From an uncultured Flavobacterium sp. (lineage in GTDB: Bacteria; Bacteroidota; Bacteroidia; Flavobacteriales; Flavobacteriaceae), in the NCBI RefSeq assembly GCF_951805225.1, contig NZ_OX638201.1, positions 1,054,001 through 1,118,000 of the forward strand: a stretch of 64,000 nt of DNA. The letters are read 5' to 3'. The notes beneath the pieces were generated by a model, which ran no database searches, had not been told where the DNA came from, and worked only from the letters and a program-made list of their open reading frames with translations. Positions 51,668 through 60,478 of the stretch are shown in pieces. Positions within the stretch are counted from its first letter, which is position 1. Each line of letters begins with the position of its first letter. A program made the translations under genes and the position numbers.

Positions 51668-52933
51668 CTAGAACTTCACGCTAAAACTATGTAAATTATT
51701 ATAAAAACTATAGTTTATTTCCCAGTGATTCAGTTTTGTGATTTTTTTGATAATTGCCAAACCAAGTCCATTTCCCTGAGACGAAGGATTAGATTTTGCA
51801 AAACGGTTAAAGAGTTTTTCAATTTGTAATGGCGTTTTCTGACCTGTATTCAAAAATATCAATTCATTTTCGAGAGTTGTAATAATGATTTTGCCGTTTT
51901 TTTCATTGTGGCGAATAGCATTTAGAAACAAATTATTAATCAAAACTTCCGTAAGGGCAGGATTTCCGGTAATAGTTAAAGCTGCAGGAAATTCAGTTAT
52001 AATAGTCAGGTTTTTTGCACTTGCTTGTTCGGTAAAAAAATCCAGATGTTTTTTAATATAATCGTTAAGAACAATCGTGGTTTTTTCGAGAAAACTCTCG
52101 TTGTCAATTTTCGAAAGCAAAAGCAAGTTCTTGTTAAGTCTGTTAAGTCTTGAAACATCTGTATTTAAGGAAGCAACAAGAAAAGATTGTTCTTTGTTGA
52201 GATCAAGCTGAGTCAGCGTATCGATTTTTGTTTGAAATAAAGCCAATGGCGTCTGAAGTTCATGCGCGGCATTTTCGACAAATTCTCTTTGACTTTTATA
52301 AATGGCTGTATTTTTTTCAATTAGTCTTTCCAGACTTTTGTTAAGACGATCAAATTCGTCAATATCAGTCGGAATAAAATGCGGCGGTTTATTTTTATCG
52401 ATTTCAAAATCCTGAATTTGATTTAATGTATTATAAAAAGGACTCCATATTTTAGCCGCGGTAGTTTTTGAGATCCAGATAATTCCAATCAAAAGCACAA
52501 CAATGATAAATAGAAACATGACGGCAATACTAAAGACCATTCCTTCCATTTCTACGAGATTTATTTTCTCCGTATAAGTATATTTCTTACCATTTATAGT
52601 TATAGGAGCATAAAGTACACGAAAAGGTTCTTTCTCTTTAGCAATAGAATCATAGAGCATTTTCCCAACAATAGAATCTTTTTTAATGCCCATATCAGGC
52701 ACAATCATTACTTCATGATTGTATTTATTCCATAAGTCAATATCGGTTTGTGTAAATCCCTTATGGCTTTCCTTCGCAAAAGCGCCTTTGTGAAAATGGA
52801 GCACTTCATCAGTTTCATAAATATAAAGCTGTTGACTTATATAATAAAATAATGGCGCCGCAATCAATAGAATAATGATGGCAAAAGCAAGAAAGCTGTT
52901 GGTTGTCTTGTTGAGTAGTTTCTTTTTATTCAT
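51668..52933 (-). CDS. Membrane sensor histidine kinase
   Basis: A 421-residue kinase: two membrane segments (about 14-34 and 130-155) with a ~95-residue periplasmic part, then HisKA with H224 (NAAHELQTPLALF) and HATPase_c with N-box N338 (NNLFLNAIRHN) and G2 (GNGLGLAI). The G1 box reads LNTGQKTP, with Asn362 where a DxGxG Asp is usual; this form occurs in some Bacteroidota kinases by my recollection, but it deserves a check. The start overlaps the response regulator by 8 bases. The stimulus is unknown. The next genes (PepSY-like, receptor) follow on the same strand. Confidence 0.92.
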   Translation of the reverse strand: MNKKKLLNKTTNSFLAFAIIILLIAAPLFYYISQQLYIYETDEVLHFHKGAFAKESHKGFTQTDIDLWNKYNHEVMIVPDMGIKKDSIVGKMLYDSIAKEKEPFRVLYAPITINGKKYTYTEKINLVEMEGMVFSIAVMFLFIIVVLLIGIIWISKTTAAKIWSPFYNTLNQIQDFEIDKNKPPHFIPTDIDEFDRLNKSLERLIEKNTAIYKSQREFVENAAHELQTPLALFQTKIDTLTQLDLNKEQSFLVASLNTDVSRLNRLNKNLLLLSKIDNESFLEKTTIVLNDYIKKHLDFFTEQASAKNLTIITEFPAALTITGNPALTEVLINNLFLNAIRHNEKNGKIIITTLENELIFLNTGQKTPLQIEKLFNRFAKSNPSSQGNGLGLAIIKKITKLNHWEINYSFYNNLHSFSVKF

Positions 52934-53603
52934 TTTCCCATTTATATCCCAAACCGTAAACTGTTTTAATGTAATCGCCGCTTCCCGCCTGGTGGAGTTT
53001 CTTTTTTAGATTTTTGATATGTGCATAAATAAAATCGTGATTATCGAGCATATCAGCCATATCTCCGGAAAGATGTTCAGCAATAGCGCCTTTAGATAAT
53101 ACCTTATTTTCGTTGCTAATTAAAAAAAGAAGTAAATCTATTTCTTTTTTGGTCAGATCTAATTTGATATCGTTTACCGATACCGATTTAGAAAATATAT
53201 CAATTACGATTTCATTGAACGTTATACTATTACTTCCTTTAAAATTCTTTCTTCTGATAAGAGCTTGCATTCGAACCAAAAGTTCTGAGAGATGGAAAGG
53301 TTTGGTAAGATAATCATCGGCACCAAGATTGAATCCTTCCAGACGCGTTTCGAGAGTTTCCTTAGCCGAAACCACAATAACTCCGTCAGTTTTGTTTTTT
53401 CTTTTAAGTTCTCTTAGAATATCAAATCCGTCACCATCAGGCAGCATTAAGTCCAGAAGTATGCAATCATAATCATAGGAATCAATTTTGTTAAGTGCCA
53501 AATCATAGGTTTCGGCAGTTTCGCATTGAATTCCGTTGCTTCTAAAATAATTCTTGATGCTTTGAGCAATTTCCAGCTCATCTTCTATAATTAAAATCTT
53601 CAT
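52926..53603 (-). CDS. OmpR-family response regulator
   Basis: A 225-residue regulator: receiver domain (E7/D8/E9, phosphoacceptor D51 in LLDLMLPDGDGF, K in LTKPFHL) and a C-terminal winged helix (LTKKEIDLLLFLISNENKVLSKGAIAEHL, HIKNLKKKL, VYGLGYKW). It is the first gene of the operon with the kinase. Divergent genes 0.7 kb away code for a lipid A phosphatase-like and phosphoethanolamine transferase pair, a frequent target of such systems, but no binding site was proven. Confidence 0.95.
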   Translation of the reverse strand: MKILIIEDELEIAQSIKNYFRSNGIQCETAETYDLALNKIDSYDYDCILLDLMLPDGDGFDILRELKRKNKTDGVIVVSAKETLETRLEGFNLGADDYLTKPFHLSELLVRMQALIRRKNFKGSNSITFNEIVIDIFSKSVSVNDIKLDLTKKEIDLLLFLISNENKVLSKGAIAEHLSGDMADMLDNHDFIYAHIKNLKKKLHQAGSGDYIKTVYGLGYKWENE

Positions 53604-54298
53604 GCCGCAAGTTTATATATAAATTTTGTAGAAAAGTTGAATTGGAAATGATTTGCGTTTTTTTCTAGTAAAATCTAAGGTAATAATTTAAGGCTAGTTG
53701 TCGATTACAATTTTCGAAAAAAAAATGCTCAACATACAGAAAAACAGATTTTAAGCGCAATCAAAAATCTAAAAAAAACTTCCTCATATAATATGTCTTG
53801 TTGTATTACAAATAAAACTCTTGGAGACATTTGAGAAATTAGAAGTTTGATAATTTGCCAAAAAATAAGAACTGATGATTTTAGCTTATTTCATTAGAAT
53901 AAATGACTGTTTATCTTCAGTTCTATTGTGCTGTAAATTAAGTATATGTTAAGCCAATACTATGAACTAGTTATGTTTTCTAACAAATTTAAATTATACG
54001 TTAAAAATAAATTGAATCCGGTAGAAATTCTAAATTTCTTCAGAATTGACCAATTATTTTACTTTTTATTAAAGCGTAAGAAATGAACAGTAAAATGAGA
54101 TTAGCTAATCTTGCAGCCGGCAAATTTAATGGATTATTAACGGTTTTACCAAAAAGATGGATTGGTTCATAGGCAAGAAGAATTATCGTTTTTAGAGTTT
54201 TTAGATTGTTTTTCTTAAAGAAAGAAGAACAATATTTTAACCTGAAAACTATTTGAGAACCAAATAAAAGTAAAAAAATATTAATACAATTAAACATA
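53604..54298. other. Long non-coding region between the two-component and PAP2/EptA operons
   Basis: 695 bases between divergent operons. There are two weak frames: a 46-codon + frame (53946-54086) and an 85-codon minus frame (54040-54297) that overlap tail to tail; neither has recognised similarity. The minus frame reads like a hydrophobic peptide, which A+T-rich DNA often gives by chance. I find no terminator or repeat. The region probably holds the promoters of both operons and perhaps an RNA. Confidence 0.35.
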
Positions 54299-55150
54299 AT
54301 GAATACGTATATTATTAATAATTATTCAAGACTTAAACCTTTTCTGTTTTTTCTTCCATTATTTTTTTTAGCTGCCATCGTTTTATTTTTGTACAGTCGA
54401 AATGCTTTAAGCGCAGATCAGTACATACAAATTCAAAAAGACAGTTTCTATTTTATTAATCATCATTTGGGACATTATCCAGGTTTTGAATATAATCTTA
54501 CTCAAATAGGAGACGCGCTTGTTTTTTTATCATTTTTAAGTGTTTTTATTGTTTATGCGCCTAAATTGTGGGAAGCTTTAATTTCTGGCTTACTGGTTTC
54601 TCTTTTATTTTCATGTCCGCTGAAAAAATTATTCTCAGTACCAAGACCTGCGGCTGCGTTTAACAATGAGACTTTTTTTATTGTGGGTAAAACATTGACC
54701 GGACATAATAGTTTGCCATCAGGACATTCGATTGTAATTTTTACCGTACTTACAATTTTACTTTTTGCTTTTATGCCTCAAAATTTCAAAATGAAAGTTT
54801 TATGGTTTTTTGCAATCGGAATTTTAGGATTGTTTATTGCATTTTCAAGAGTTGGAGTGGGAGCGCATTATCCTCTTGATGTTCTTACAGGAGGAATTAT
54901 TGGATATATCTCGGGATTATTGGGTATTTTTATAAGCCGAAAATTTAGAATCTTCGCTTGGATTAACAATAAAAAAAGCTATCCTGTATTCGTTGTTTTG
55001 TTTCTTATTTGCGGTATTTGCTTAATCAACAAAATAATTAATGAAGATTTAATCATCTTTTATTTAGCATTCATTAGTTTAGCCGTTTCACTTTATAAAA
55101 TTACTACCGTTTCCGTATATGAAATTACAGCCGTTTATGCCAAAAAGTAA
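54299..55150 (+). CDS. PAP2-family phosphatase, likely lipid A phosphatase
   Basis: A 283-residue membrane protein with about six helices and all three PAP2 motifs: KKLFSVPRP (C1), LPSGHS (C2) and SRVGVGAHYPLDVLTGG (C3). Its gene overlaps the following phosphoethanolamine transferase gene by 14 bases. In several Gram-negative bacteria a LpxE-type phosphatase is paired with or fused to an EptA, removing a lipid A phosphate before or beside phosphoethanolamine addition. That role is the best inference here; generic phosphatase roles remain possible. Confidence 0.88.
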   Translation: MNTYIINNYSRLKPFLFFLPLFFLAAIVLFLYSRNALSADQYIQIQKDSFYFINHHLGHYPGFEYNLTQIGDALVFLSFLSVFIVYAPKLWEALISGLLVSLLFSCPLKKLFSVPRPAAAFNNETFFIVGKTLTGHNSLPSGHSIVIFTVLTILLFAFMPQNFKMKVLWFFAIGILGLFIAFSRVGVGAHYPLDVLTGGIIGYISGLLGIFISRKFRIFAWINNKKSYPVFVVLFLICGICLINKIINEDLIIFYLAFISLAVSLYKITTVSVYEITAVYAKK

Positions 55151-56657
55151 CTTGAAACTAACTCATTTTGCTTTATTAATGAGTTTATTAAATTTTTTAT
55201 TCTTTCATTTTCCTTTTTTTAGCTACGTTTTCAACAACGTCGATTATAAAAGTTTAAGTGGTATAGTTTTGATTATTAGCTTGGTAATTGTAATGCTCAT
55301 TGCAAATGCTTTTGTATTTTATCTGATATTTTTTCTCTCGCGTTACGTAGGTAAATTTTTGCTGGTAATATCTTTTATAATCAATTCGATTGCAGTTTAC
55401 TTTGTTAATACTTACGGCGTTATCGTAGACGAAAGTATGATTGGTAATGTACTTAATACCAATTATTCAGAGTCTAGTAGTTTTTTCTCTTTTAAATTAA
55501 TACTGTATATTCTTTTTCTGGGTATAATTCCGAGTATTTATATTATTAAAGTAAAAATCATAAATACAGATTTTAAGAGATTTTCGATTACTTCTTCGCT
55601 AACCTTATTACTTATTGTTGTTATAGCGTTTGCCAATGCAACTAACTGGCTTTGGATTGATAAAAACTCCAAACAATTGGGAGGTCTTGCAATGCCTTGG
55701 TCATATTCTGTAAATGTGTCGCTTTTTTATATTCATAAAGCCAAAAAGAATCAAAAAGAAATTTTACTGCCAAATGCCGTAATAAAAGACAATCAGAAAT
55801 CTGTTGTGGTTTTAGTAATTGGAGAATCTGCCAGAAGCCAGAATTTTTCACTTTACGGATATAAGAAAAACACCAATCCGTTGCTTTCCAAAATACCGAA
55901 TGTATTTCATTTTGATGCCAATTCTTGTGCGACATATACAACAGCTGGCGTAAAATGTATTTTGGAACATACCAATTCAGATGAATTATATGAAATCTTA
56001 CCTAATTATCTTTACAGAAATAATGTAGAAGTTGTCTGGAGAACTTCAAACTGGGGAGAACCTCCGGTACATATTGAGAAATATCAAAACAGAGATATTC
56101 TAAAGAAAGGCTGTAAAGGCGAAGAATGCAATTATGACGAAGTTCTTTTAAGAGGATTAAAAGAGCAGATTTTATCCAGCAAGAAAAATAAAATACTGAT
56201 TGTATTGCACACAAGTACAAGTCACGGACCAACTTACAGCAAAAAATATCCGCCTGCGTTTGAAACTTTTAAACCGGTTTGTAATAGTGTTGAACTGGGA
56301 AAATGTTCTCAGCAAGAACTCTTTAATGCTTATGATAATACGATTGTTTACACAGATTATATTTTATCAAAAGTAATTGAAGATTTAAAGGAATTAAAAG
56401 AGTATAAAAGTGCGATGATTTTTGTTTCGGATCACGGAGAATCTTTAGGCGAAAAGAATCTGTATATGCATGGAGTTCCAATAAGTTTTGCTCCAAAAGA
56501 ACAATACCAAATCCCTTTTATAGTTTGGGTATCTGACAATTCAAAACAACTTAAGGCAAATAAATCAGTATCTCAAAATCACGTTTTTCATAGTGTTTTA
56601 AACTTTTTAAACATACAAAGTCCTGTTTATAAAGAGGAGATGAATATTTTTAAATAA
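55137..56657 (+). CDS. Phosphoethanolamine transferase, EptA-like
   Basis: I start at the ATG at 55137 (506 residues, MPKSNLKLTHF). Five membrane helices (about 8-165) precede a periplasmic sulfatase-like domain. Metal and catalytic features: E230 (GESARSQNFSLYGY), the nucleophile region SCATYTTAGVKC (Thr266/268), H363 (TSHGPTYSKKYP), D432-H433 (SDHGESLGE) and H445 (MHG). Cys pairs resembling the EptA disulfides (PVCN...GKCSQ, KKGCKGEEC) are present. It should move phosphoethanolamine from phosphatidylethanolamine to lipid A, lowering its charge and raising resistance to cationic peptides. A related OpgE/EptB-type target is possible. Confidence 0.93.
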   Translation: MPKSNLKLTHFALLMSLLNFLFFHFPFFSYVFNNVDYKSLSGIVLIISLVIVMLIANAFVFYLIFFLSRYVGKFLLVISFIINSIAVYFVNTYGVIVDESMIGNVLNTNYSESSSFFSFKLILYILFLGIIPSIYIIKVKIINTDFKRFSITSSLTLLLIVVIAFANATNWLWIDKNSKQLGGLAMPWSYSVNVSLFYIHKAKKNQKEILLPNAVIKDNQKSVVVLVIGESARSQNFSLYGYKKNTNPLLSKIPNVFHFDANSCATYTTAGVKCILEHTNSDELYEILPNYLYRNNVEVVWRTSNWGEPPVHIEKYQNRDILKKGCKGEECNYDEVLLRGLKEQILSSKKNKILIVLHTSTSHGPTYSKKYPPAFETFKPVCNSVELGKCSQQELFNAYDNTIVYTDYILSKVIEDLKELKEYKSAMIFVSDHGESLGEKNLYMHGVPISFAPKEQYQIPFIVWVSDNSKQLKANKSVSQNHVFHSVLNFLNIQSPVYKEEMNIFK

Positions 56658-56731
56658 TCTGATTTTGCCGACTGAAAACACAAGCTTTATTGCTTAGAAG
56701 TCAAAGTTGATTAAATAGCGTAAAAAATATA

Positions 56732-56764
56732 TAAAAGCCCATTTCGTTAGAAATGGGCTTTTAT
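56732..56764 (+). terminator. Terminator after the EptA-like gene
   Basis: AGCCCATTTC-GTTA-GAAATGGGCT, a perfect 10-bp stem, followed by T-rich sequence. Confidence 0.92.
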
Positions 56765-56915
56765 TTTGACACATTGATTTGAATTGTTCTTCAGATCCTT
56801 TTCTAATTTTGGATGTTTTTGGTAAGTTTTTTTTAATAGATTTGGACTGAAATTTGCAAATCTTATAACCCGTACAATTTCTTATTATTAATAAAAAGCA
56901 CTCAAAAACAAAACT

Positions 56916-57377
56916 ATGAATGCAAAAATTATAGTATTATTACTTTTTCCTTTATGGGGTTGTTTTGCACAAAAATTGAATATCCGTTATAGCGATACAC
57001 TGGTGAAGTATGAAAAAGTATTGACGCAATGTATAAAAGAACATAATGATCATGAACTTGATTGCCGAAAAGAATATTATCATGCGCTGCAGGATTATGA
57101 ATCTGATGTATTTTATGCGGTAAGAAAGGTCAAGGAAAAAACGAAGACTGCAGCAGAAATAGAGGCAATGAATGTGGCAGAGGGCGAATGGAAAAGATCA
57201 TCGTACTGGTATATAGCCAAATTAATGAAGGAGTTTAAAGACAAACATCCAGGCAAATTTGTATGGGATACTGATGCGGATTTAAAAGCAGATATTAGGA
57301 TATTCTATATAAAAACTGCCCAATATTTTACAGACAGAATGAACTATTTGTTAAGTTTAATAAAAGACAGCCAATAA
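56916..57377 (+). CDS. Small exported protein, possibly LprI-like
   Basis: A 153-residue protein with a signal peptide (about 1-18, ending CFAQ). The mature part is helical and charged, with two Cys about 10 apart (TQCIKEHNDHELDCRKEYY) and a W-containing helix pair (AEGEWKRSSYWYIAKLMKEF). The Cys spacing and the ALQDYESDV helix are faintly like LprI-type lysozyme inhibitors, but the match is not good enough to name. It is followed 65 bases later by the DUF1826-like gene. Function unknown. Confidence 0.6.
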   Translation: MNAKIIVLLLFPLWGCFAQKLNIRYSDTLVKYEKVLTQCIKEHNDHELDCRKEYYHALQDYESDVFYAVRKVKEKTKTAAEIEAMNVAEGEWKRSSYWYIAKLMKEFKDKHPGKFVWDTDADLKADIRIFYIKTAQYFTDRMNYLLSLIKDSQ

Positions 57378-57442
57378 ATTTCGCAACTGATTACTATTAC
57401 ATAATTTTGTAATCTATGAAGTAACCAGTTTCTTAATATACT

Positions 57443-58141
57443 ATGAGCAATACATTTTCTGACAACAGCCAAATAGGAATAGTTTCTACTTTCTCTGAGC
57501 TTATAAATACCGATTTCAAAGGAGAAATGAACGCATTATGCTGGCACAGAAATTTGGATGGCGATTTTAACGAAATTGTAGCCCAATTGTCTCTGGAAGA
57601 AAATATTACAGAAGTTCATCCCGAAGATTTAATCGCACTCCAATTATCCGAAAAAGGAAATATAGCAAGAGAAATAATCTTAAATGATCTACAATTATTA
57701 GCTGATTTTGGCGCTTCGCCTTCACTTAATTTACTGAAATGCTATGAACGTGATGACGAATTTGATTTCATATCGACAGATGTGTATTCGTTTCATGTTG
57801 ATCGTTCGCCTATTGCAACAGATACTTTTTTATGCACGTATCACGGAGCCGCAAGTGATATTGTTTCTAATTCAGAAGCAGAACAAAAAATCCTGATTCC
57901 GGAAATCCGAACAAAGCTAAAAGAACTTCACGATGGACCAACAGAAGAATTCGAAGACTTTTTGAAAGAAAATTATTTTGATTTGCATTATCAGCTAAAT
58001 GCTGACGCAGAACCTGTTAATTTAGGATTAGGACATCTTTGGCGATTGGCCGTAGATCATCCAAAACAAGAAGTTTTGCCTTGTATTCATAGAGCGCCAA
58101 TAGAAAATGAAGGAGAATATAGGTTGTTGTTGATTTGTTAG
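57443..58141 (+). CDS. DUF1826-like protein
   Basis: A 232-residue cytoplasmic protein without signal peptide or membrane segments. Two stretches fit DUF1826: SFHVDRSPIATDTFLCTYHGAASDI (pattern FHxD...LLCTYxGxGT) and IHRAPIENEGEYRLLLIC at the very end (pattern HRxPxxxxGExRLLL). The His-x-Asp and later His suggest a metal-dependent active site, but the function is not known. DUF1826 genes in other bacteria are sometimes zinc-regulated; I saw no Zur site here. Confidence 0.65.
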   Translation: MSNTFSDNSQIGIVSTFSELINTDFKGEMNALCWHRNLDGDFNEIVAQLSLEENITEVHPEDLIALQLSEKGNIAREIILNDLQLLADFGASPSLNLLKCYERDDEFDFISTDVYSFHVDRSPIATDTFLCTYHGAASDIVSNSEAEQKILIPEIRTKLKELHDGPTEEFEDFLKENYFDLHYQLNADAEPVNLGLGHLWRLAVDHPKQEVLPCIHRAPIENEGEYRLLLIC

Positions 58142-58170
58142 AAGAAATTTTTGAATAATTGAATTGAGAA

Positions 58171-58328
58171 ATGTGCCGTTAGGCACAAAATATCGGTAGA
58201 AAGTAGTTCAGCAGAATACATTGGCGTGCCGTAGGTACGCAACAAAACGATAATCATTGCGTACCTACGGCACGCTAAACTTCTTCCAATTCTTGTTTTC
58301 TACCAATATTTTGTGCCTAACGGCACAT
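58171..58328. repeat. 158-bp nested palindromic element
   Basis: The outer arms ATGTGCCGTTAGGCACAAAA (58171-58190) and its complement at the right end (to 58328) contain a smaller palindrome, GTGCCGTTAGGCAC-like. In the middle are 19-bp perfect arms (58224-58242 and 58257-58275; core GTGCCGTAGGTACGC) around a 14-base loop. The two levels use related words (GTGCCGT). Only one copy lies in this window; similar 'GTGCCGTTAGGCAC' elements are, as far as I remember, frequent in Flavobacterium genomes. Confidence 0.8.
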
Positions 58329-58486
58329 ATCGCAGAATTTCAACTCTTGATAAGCTAGAAAACGTCCTTTAAAATCTCTTTAAGAAACACAACTATAATC
58401 TTCATGCTTGGCAGGATTTCTTTTTTAACTTATATTCGCTCTTTATACATTTATGAGTACATTTAACTCATTTAAAAAACTAATTT

Positions 58487-59911
58487 GTGAAAAATACACA
58501 AGAAGACACACAAGATAATCAGCTTAAACGCGGGCTGACGAATCGCCACATTCAGCTTATTGCTTTAGGCGGATCAATAGGAACAGGACTTTTCCTAGGT
58601 ATTGGTCCAGCGGCAGTATTAGCAGGACCATCAGTTATTTTGGGATATGCTATTGCCGGAATTATCGCTTTTTTTATCATGAGACAACTTGGCGAAATGG
58701 TTGTCGAAGAACCTGTTTCAGGAAGTTTTAGTCACTTTGCTTATAAATATTGCGGTTCTTTTGCCGGTTTTGCATCGGGTTGGAATTATTGGATTTTATA
58801 TATCTTAGTGAGTATGGCTGAACTTACAGCCATTGGTGTTTATGTGCAATTTTGGTGGCCCGAAATTCCGCTTTGGGCATCGAGTTTATTTTTCTTTCTC
58901 GTTATTAATGCTTTGAATTTTGCTTCTGTAAAAGTTTACGGAGAAACCGAATTTTGGTTTTCAATCATAAAAGTTGTCGCAATTATTGCAATGATACTTT
59001 TTGGAACTTATTTGCTAATAAGTGGAACAGGAGGAGAACACGCTACAATTCATAATTTATATAATGATGGAGGTTTCTTTCCAAAAGGTTTCTTCGAAAA
59101 AACTGCAACTGGTGATTTTCAAGGTTTATTATCTGCAATGGCGCTAATTATGTTCTCTTTTGGAGGTTTAGAACTTATTGGAATTACCGCTGCTGAAGCC
59201 GAAAATCCAGAGAAAAACATTCCGAAAGCGACAAATCAGGTTATTTATAGAATCCTTATATTTTATGTTGGAGCATTGGTAATTTTATTTGCTTTGTCGC
59301 CTTGGAGACAAATTACAACAGATAGCAGCCCGTTTGTAATGGTTTTTCAAAATCTAAACGGAATGGAATTTGAGCTATTTGGAACCAAAATATTTTTTAC
59401 AAAGCTTATTGCTAATGTGCTTAATTTAATTGTATTAACCGCCGCTTTATCTGTATATAATAGTAGTGTATATAGTAACTCGCGTATGTTATATGGTTTA
59501 GCAGATCAGGGAAGTGCGCCTAAGTTTTTAAAGAAATTAAACAAACATTCAGTGCCAATTAATGCTATTTTAATTTCTTCGTGTTTTGCAGCGATCTGTA
59601 TTTTAATAAATAAAGTAATGCCCGAAGAAGCTTTTAGTATTTTAATGTCTTTAGTTGTGTCTTGCTTAGTTATTAACTGGGTTATGATTTCGTATACGCA
59701 TCTAAGATTTAGACTTTCGAAAGACAAGGAAAGCACAAAAACTAAGTTTCCTTCGTTATTTTATCCGGTAAGTAATTATATCTGTTTTGTGTTTTTATTT
59801 GGTATTTTATCCATCATGTGGATCACAAATATGAAGTTATCCGTAGAATTAATTCCTATTTGGTTAGGTATTCTTTTTATATGTTTTAAAGTTTTGAAAG
59901 CGAAAGAATAG
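58487..59911 (+). CDS. Amino acid permease (APC superfamily)
   Basis: A 474-residue protein with 12 hydrophobic segments. The N-terminus has the amino acid permease signature RGLTNRHIQLIALGGSIGTGLFLGIG, followed by GPSVILGYAIAGIIAFFIMRQLGEMV and a central FSFGGLELIGITAAEAENPEKNIPKA motif. This fits the AroP/ProY/GabP/CycA-like AAT family of proton symporters. It starts with GTG, the only start that keeps the short polar N-terminus of the family. The exact amino acid is not clear. Single gene with its own terminator. Confidence 0.93.
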   Translation: MKNTQEDTQDNQLKRGLTNRHIQLIALGGSIGTGLFLGIGPAAVLAGPSVILGYAIAGIIAFFIMRQLGEMVVEEPVSGSFSHFAYKYCGSFAGFASGWNYWILYILVSMAELTAIGVYVQFWWPEIPLWASSLFFFLVINALNFASVKVYGETEFWFSIIKVVAIIAMILFGTYLLISGTGGEHATIHNLYNDGGFFPKGFFEKTATGDFQGLLSAMALIMFSFGGLELIGITAAEAENPEKNIPKATNQVIYRILIFYVGALVILFALSPWRQITTDSSPFVMVFQNLNGMEFELFGTKIFFTKLIANVLNLIVLTAALSVYNSSVYSNSRMLYGLADQGSAPKFLKKLNKHSVPINAILISSCFAAICILINKVMPEEAFSILMSLVVSCLVINWVMISYTHLRFRLSKDKESTKTKFPSLFYPVSNYICFVFLFGILSIMWITNMKLSVELIPIWLGILFICFKVLKAKE

Positions 59912-59930
59912 TAACTTTTGTTATATATTT

Positions 59931-59979
59931 TAAAGGCATTGATTATCAATTTGTAGTTGATTTTCAATGCCTTTTTTTA
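59931..59979 (+). terminator. Terminator after the permease
   Basis: AAAGGCATTGA pairs with TCAATGCCTTT around a loop, followed by a T run. Confidence 0.85.
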
Positions 59980-60097
59980 ATGTTATGTTTTTGTTTTAGT
60001 CTTAATTATAGTTATTTCTATATTTTGTATGGTTAATAAAATTGAGGATAAATTGTTTAATTTTTTAACTGCGCAAAATTACTGCGTACTATGGAAA

Positions 60098-60105
60098 TAG
60101 CTTTG
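60098..60105 (+). promoter_or_regulatory. -7 promoter box at the start of the accessory region
   Basis: TAGCTTTG, a perfect TAnnTTTG, ends 29 bases before the ATG at 60134. It is the only clean promoter box seen in this block, so the small gene and possibly following genes may be read from it. Confidence 0.5.
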
Positions 60106-60133
60106 CTCAATAATTAATTAAAACATAAGAGAC

Positions 60134-60358
60134 ATGAGTGATTTTCTAGATTATAGTGCAATTAAACGTAAAATTGAAAGTGAAGTATGTGCAGGGCACA
60201 ATGTTAGCCCTGAATTTATTAAAACAGCTAAAGGATTTCAAATAAATTCCTGTTGCGAAGAATTTAAGGATAAATTAGTTGAAAAAGCAAAAAAGAATAT
60301 TGCTGAACAAACAAAGATAACTGTTGAGAAGATGTTAAAAAAAGCATTTAAAAGATAA
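60134..60358 (+). CDS. Small hypothetical protein (74 aa)
   Basis: A 74-residue Lys-rich protein with no signal peptide and no membrane segment. It has three Cys (C19 and the pair in NSCCEEF) and a helical C-terminal half (FKDKLVEKAKKNIAEQ... MLKKAFKR). Not recognised. A clean promoter box precedes it, and the composition is coding-like. It is the first gene of the A+T-rich block of unfamiliar genes and could be an accessory or immunity-type protein, but that is only a guess. Confidence 0.55.
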   Translation: MSDFLDYSAIKRKIESEVCAGHNVSPEFIKTAKGFQINSCCEEFKDKLVEKAKKNIAEQTKITVEKMLKKAFKR

Positions 60359-60478
60359 ATTATCATGAACATTTATCACGAAGAATTTGTATATTTTTTA
60401 TAAATTCCTTTAATAATATTTTAATTAAGTTAAATCGATTTAGATATGTATAATGAACTTTAAAGAAATTAAAAAAAA

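Noticed and set aside
48741..53603. Hybrid two-component system or sigma/anti-sigma FecR system
   Set aside because: Kinase and regulator are separate standard proteins, and no ECF sigma factor or FecR domain is present next to the receptor.
54040..54297. 85-codon minus frame as a definite gene
   Set aside because: No recognised similarity and no promoter box; kept only as a note in the intergenic entry and a low-interest finding.
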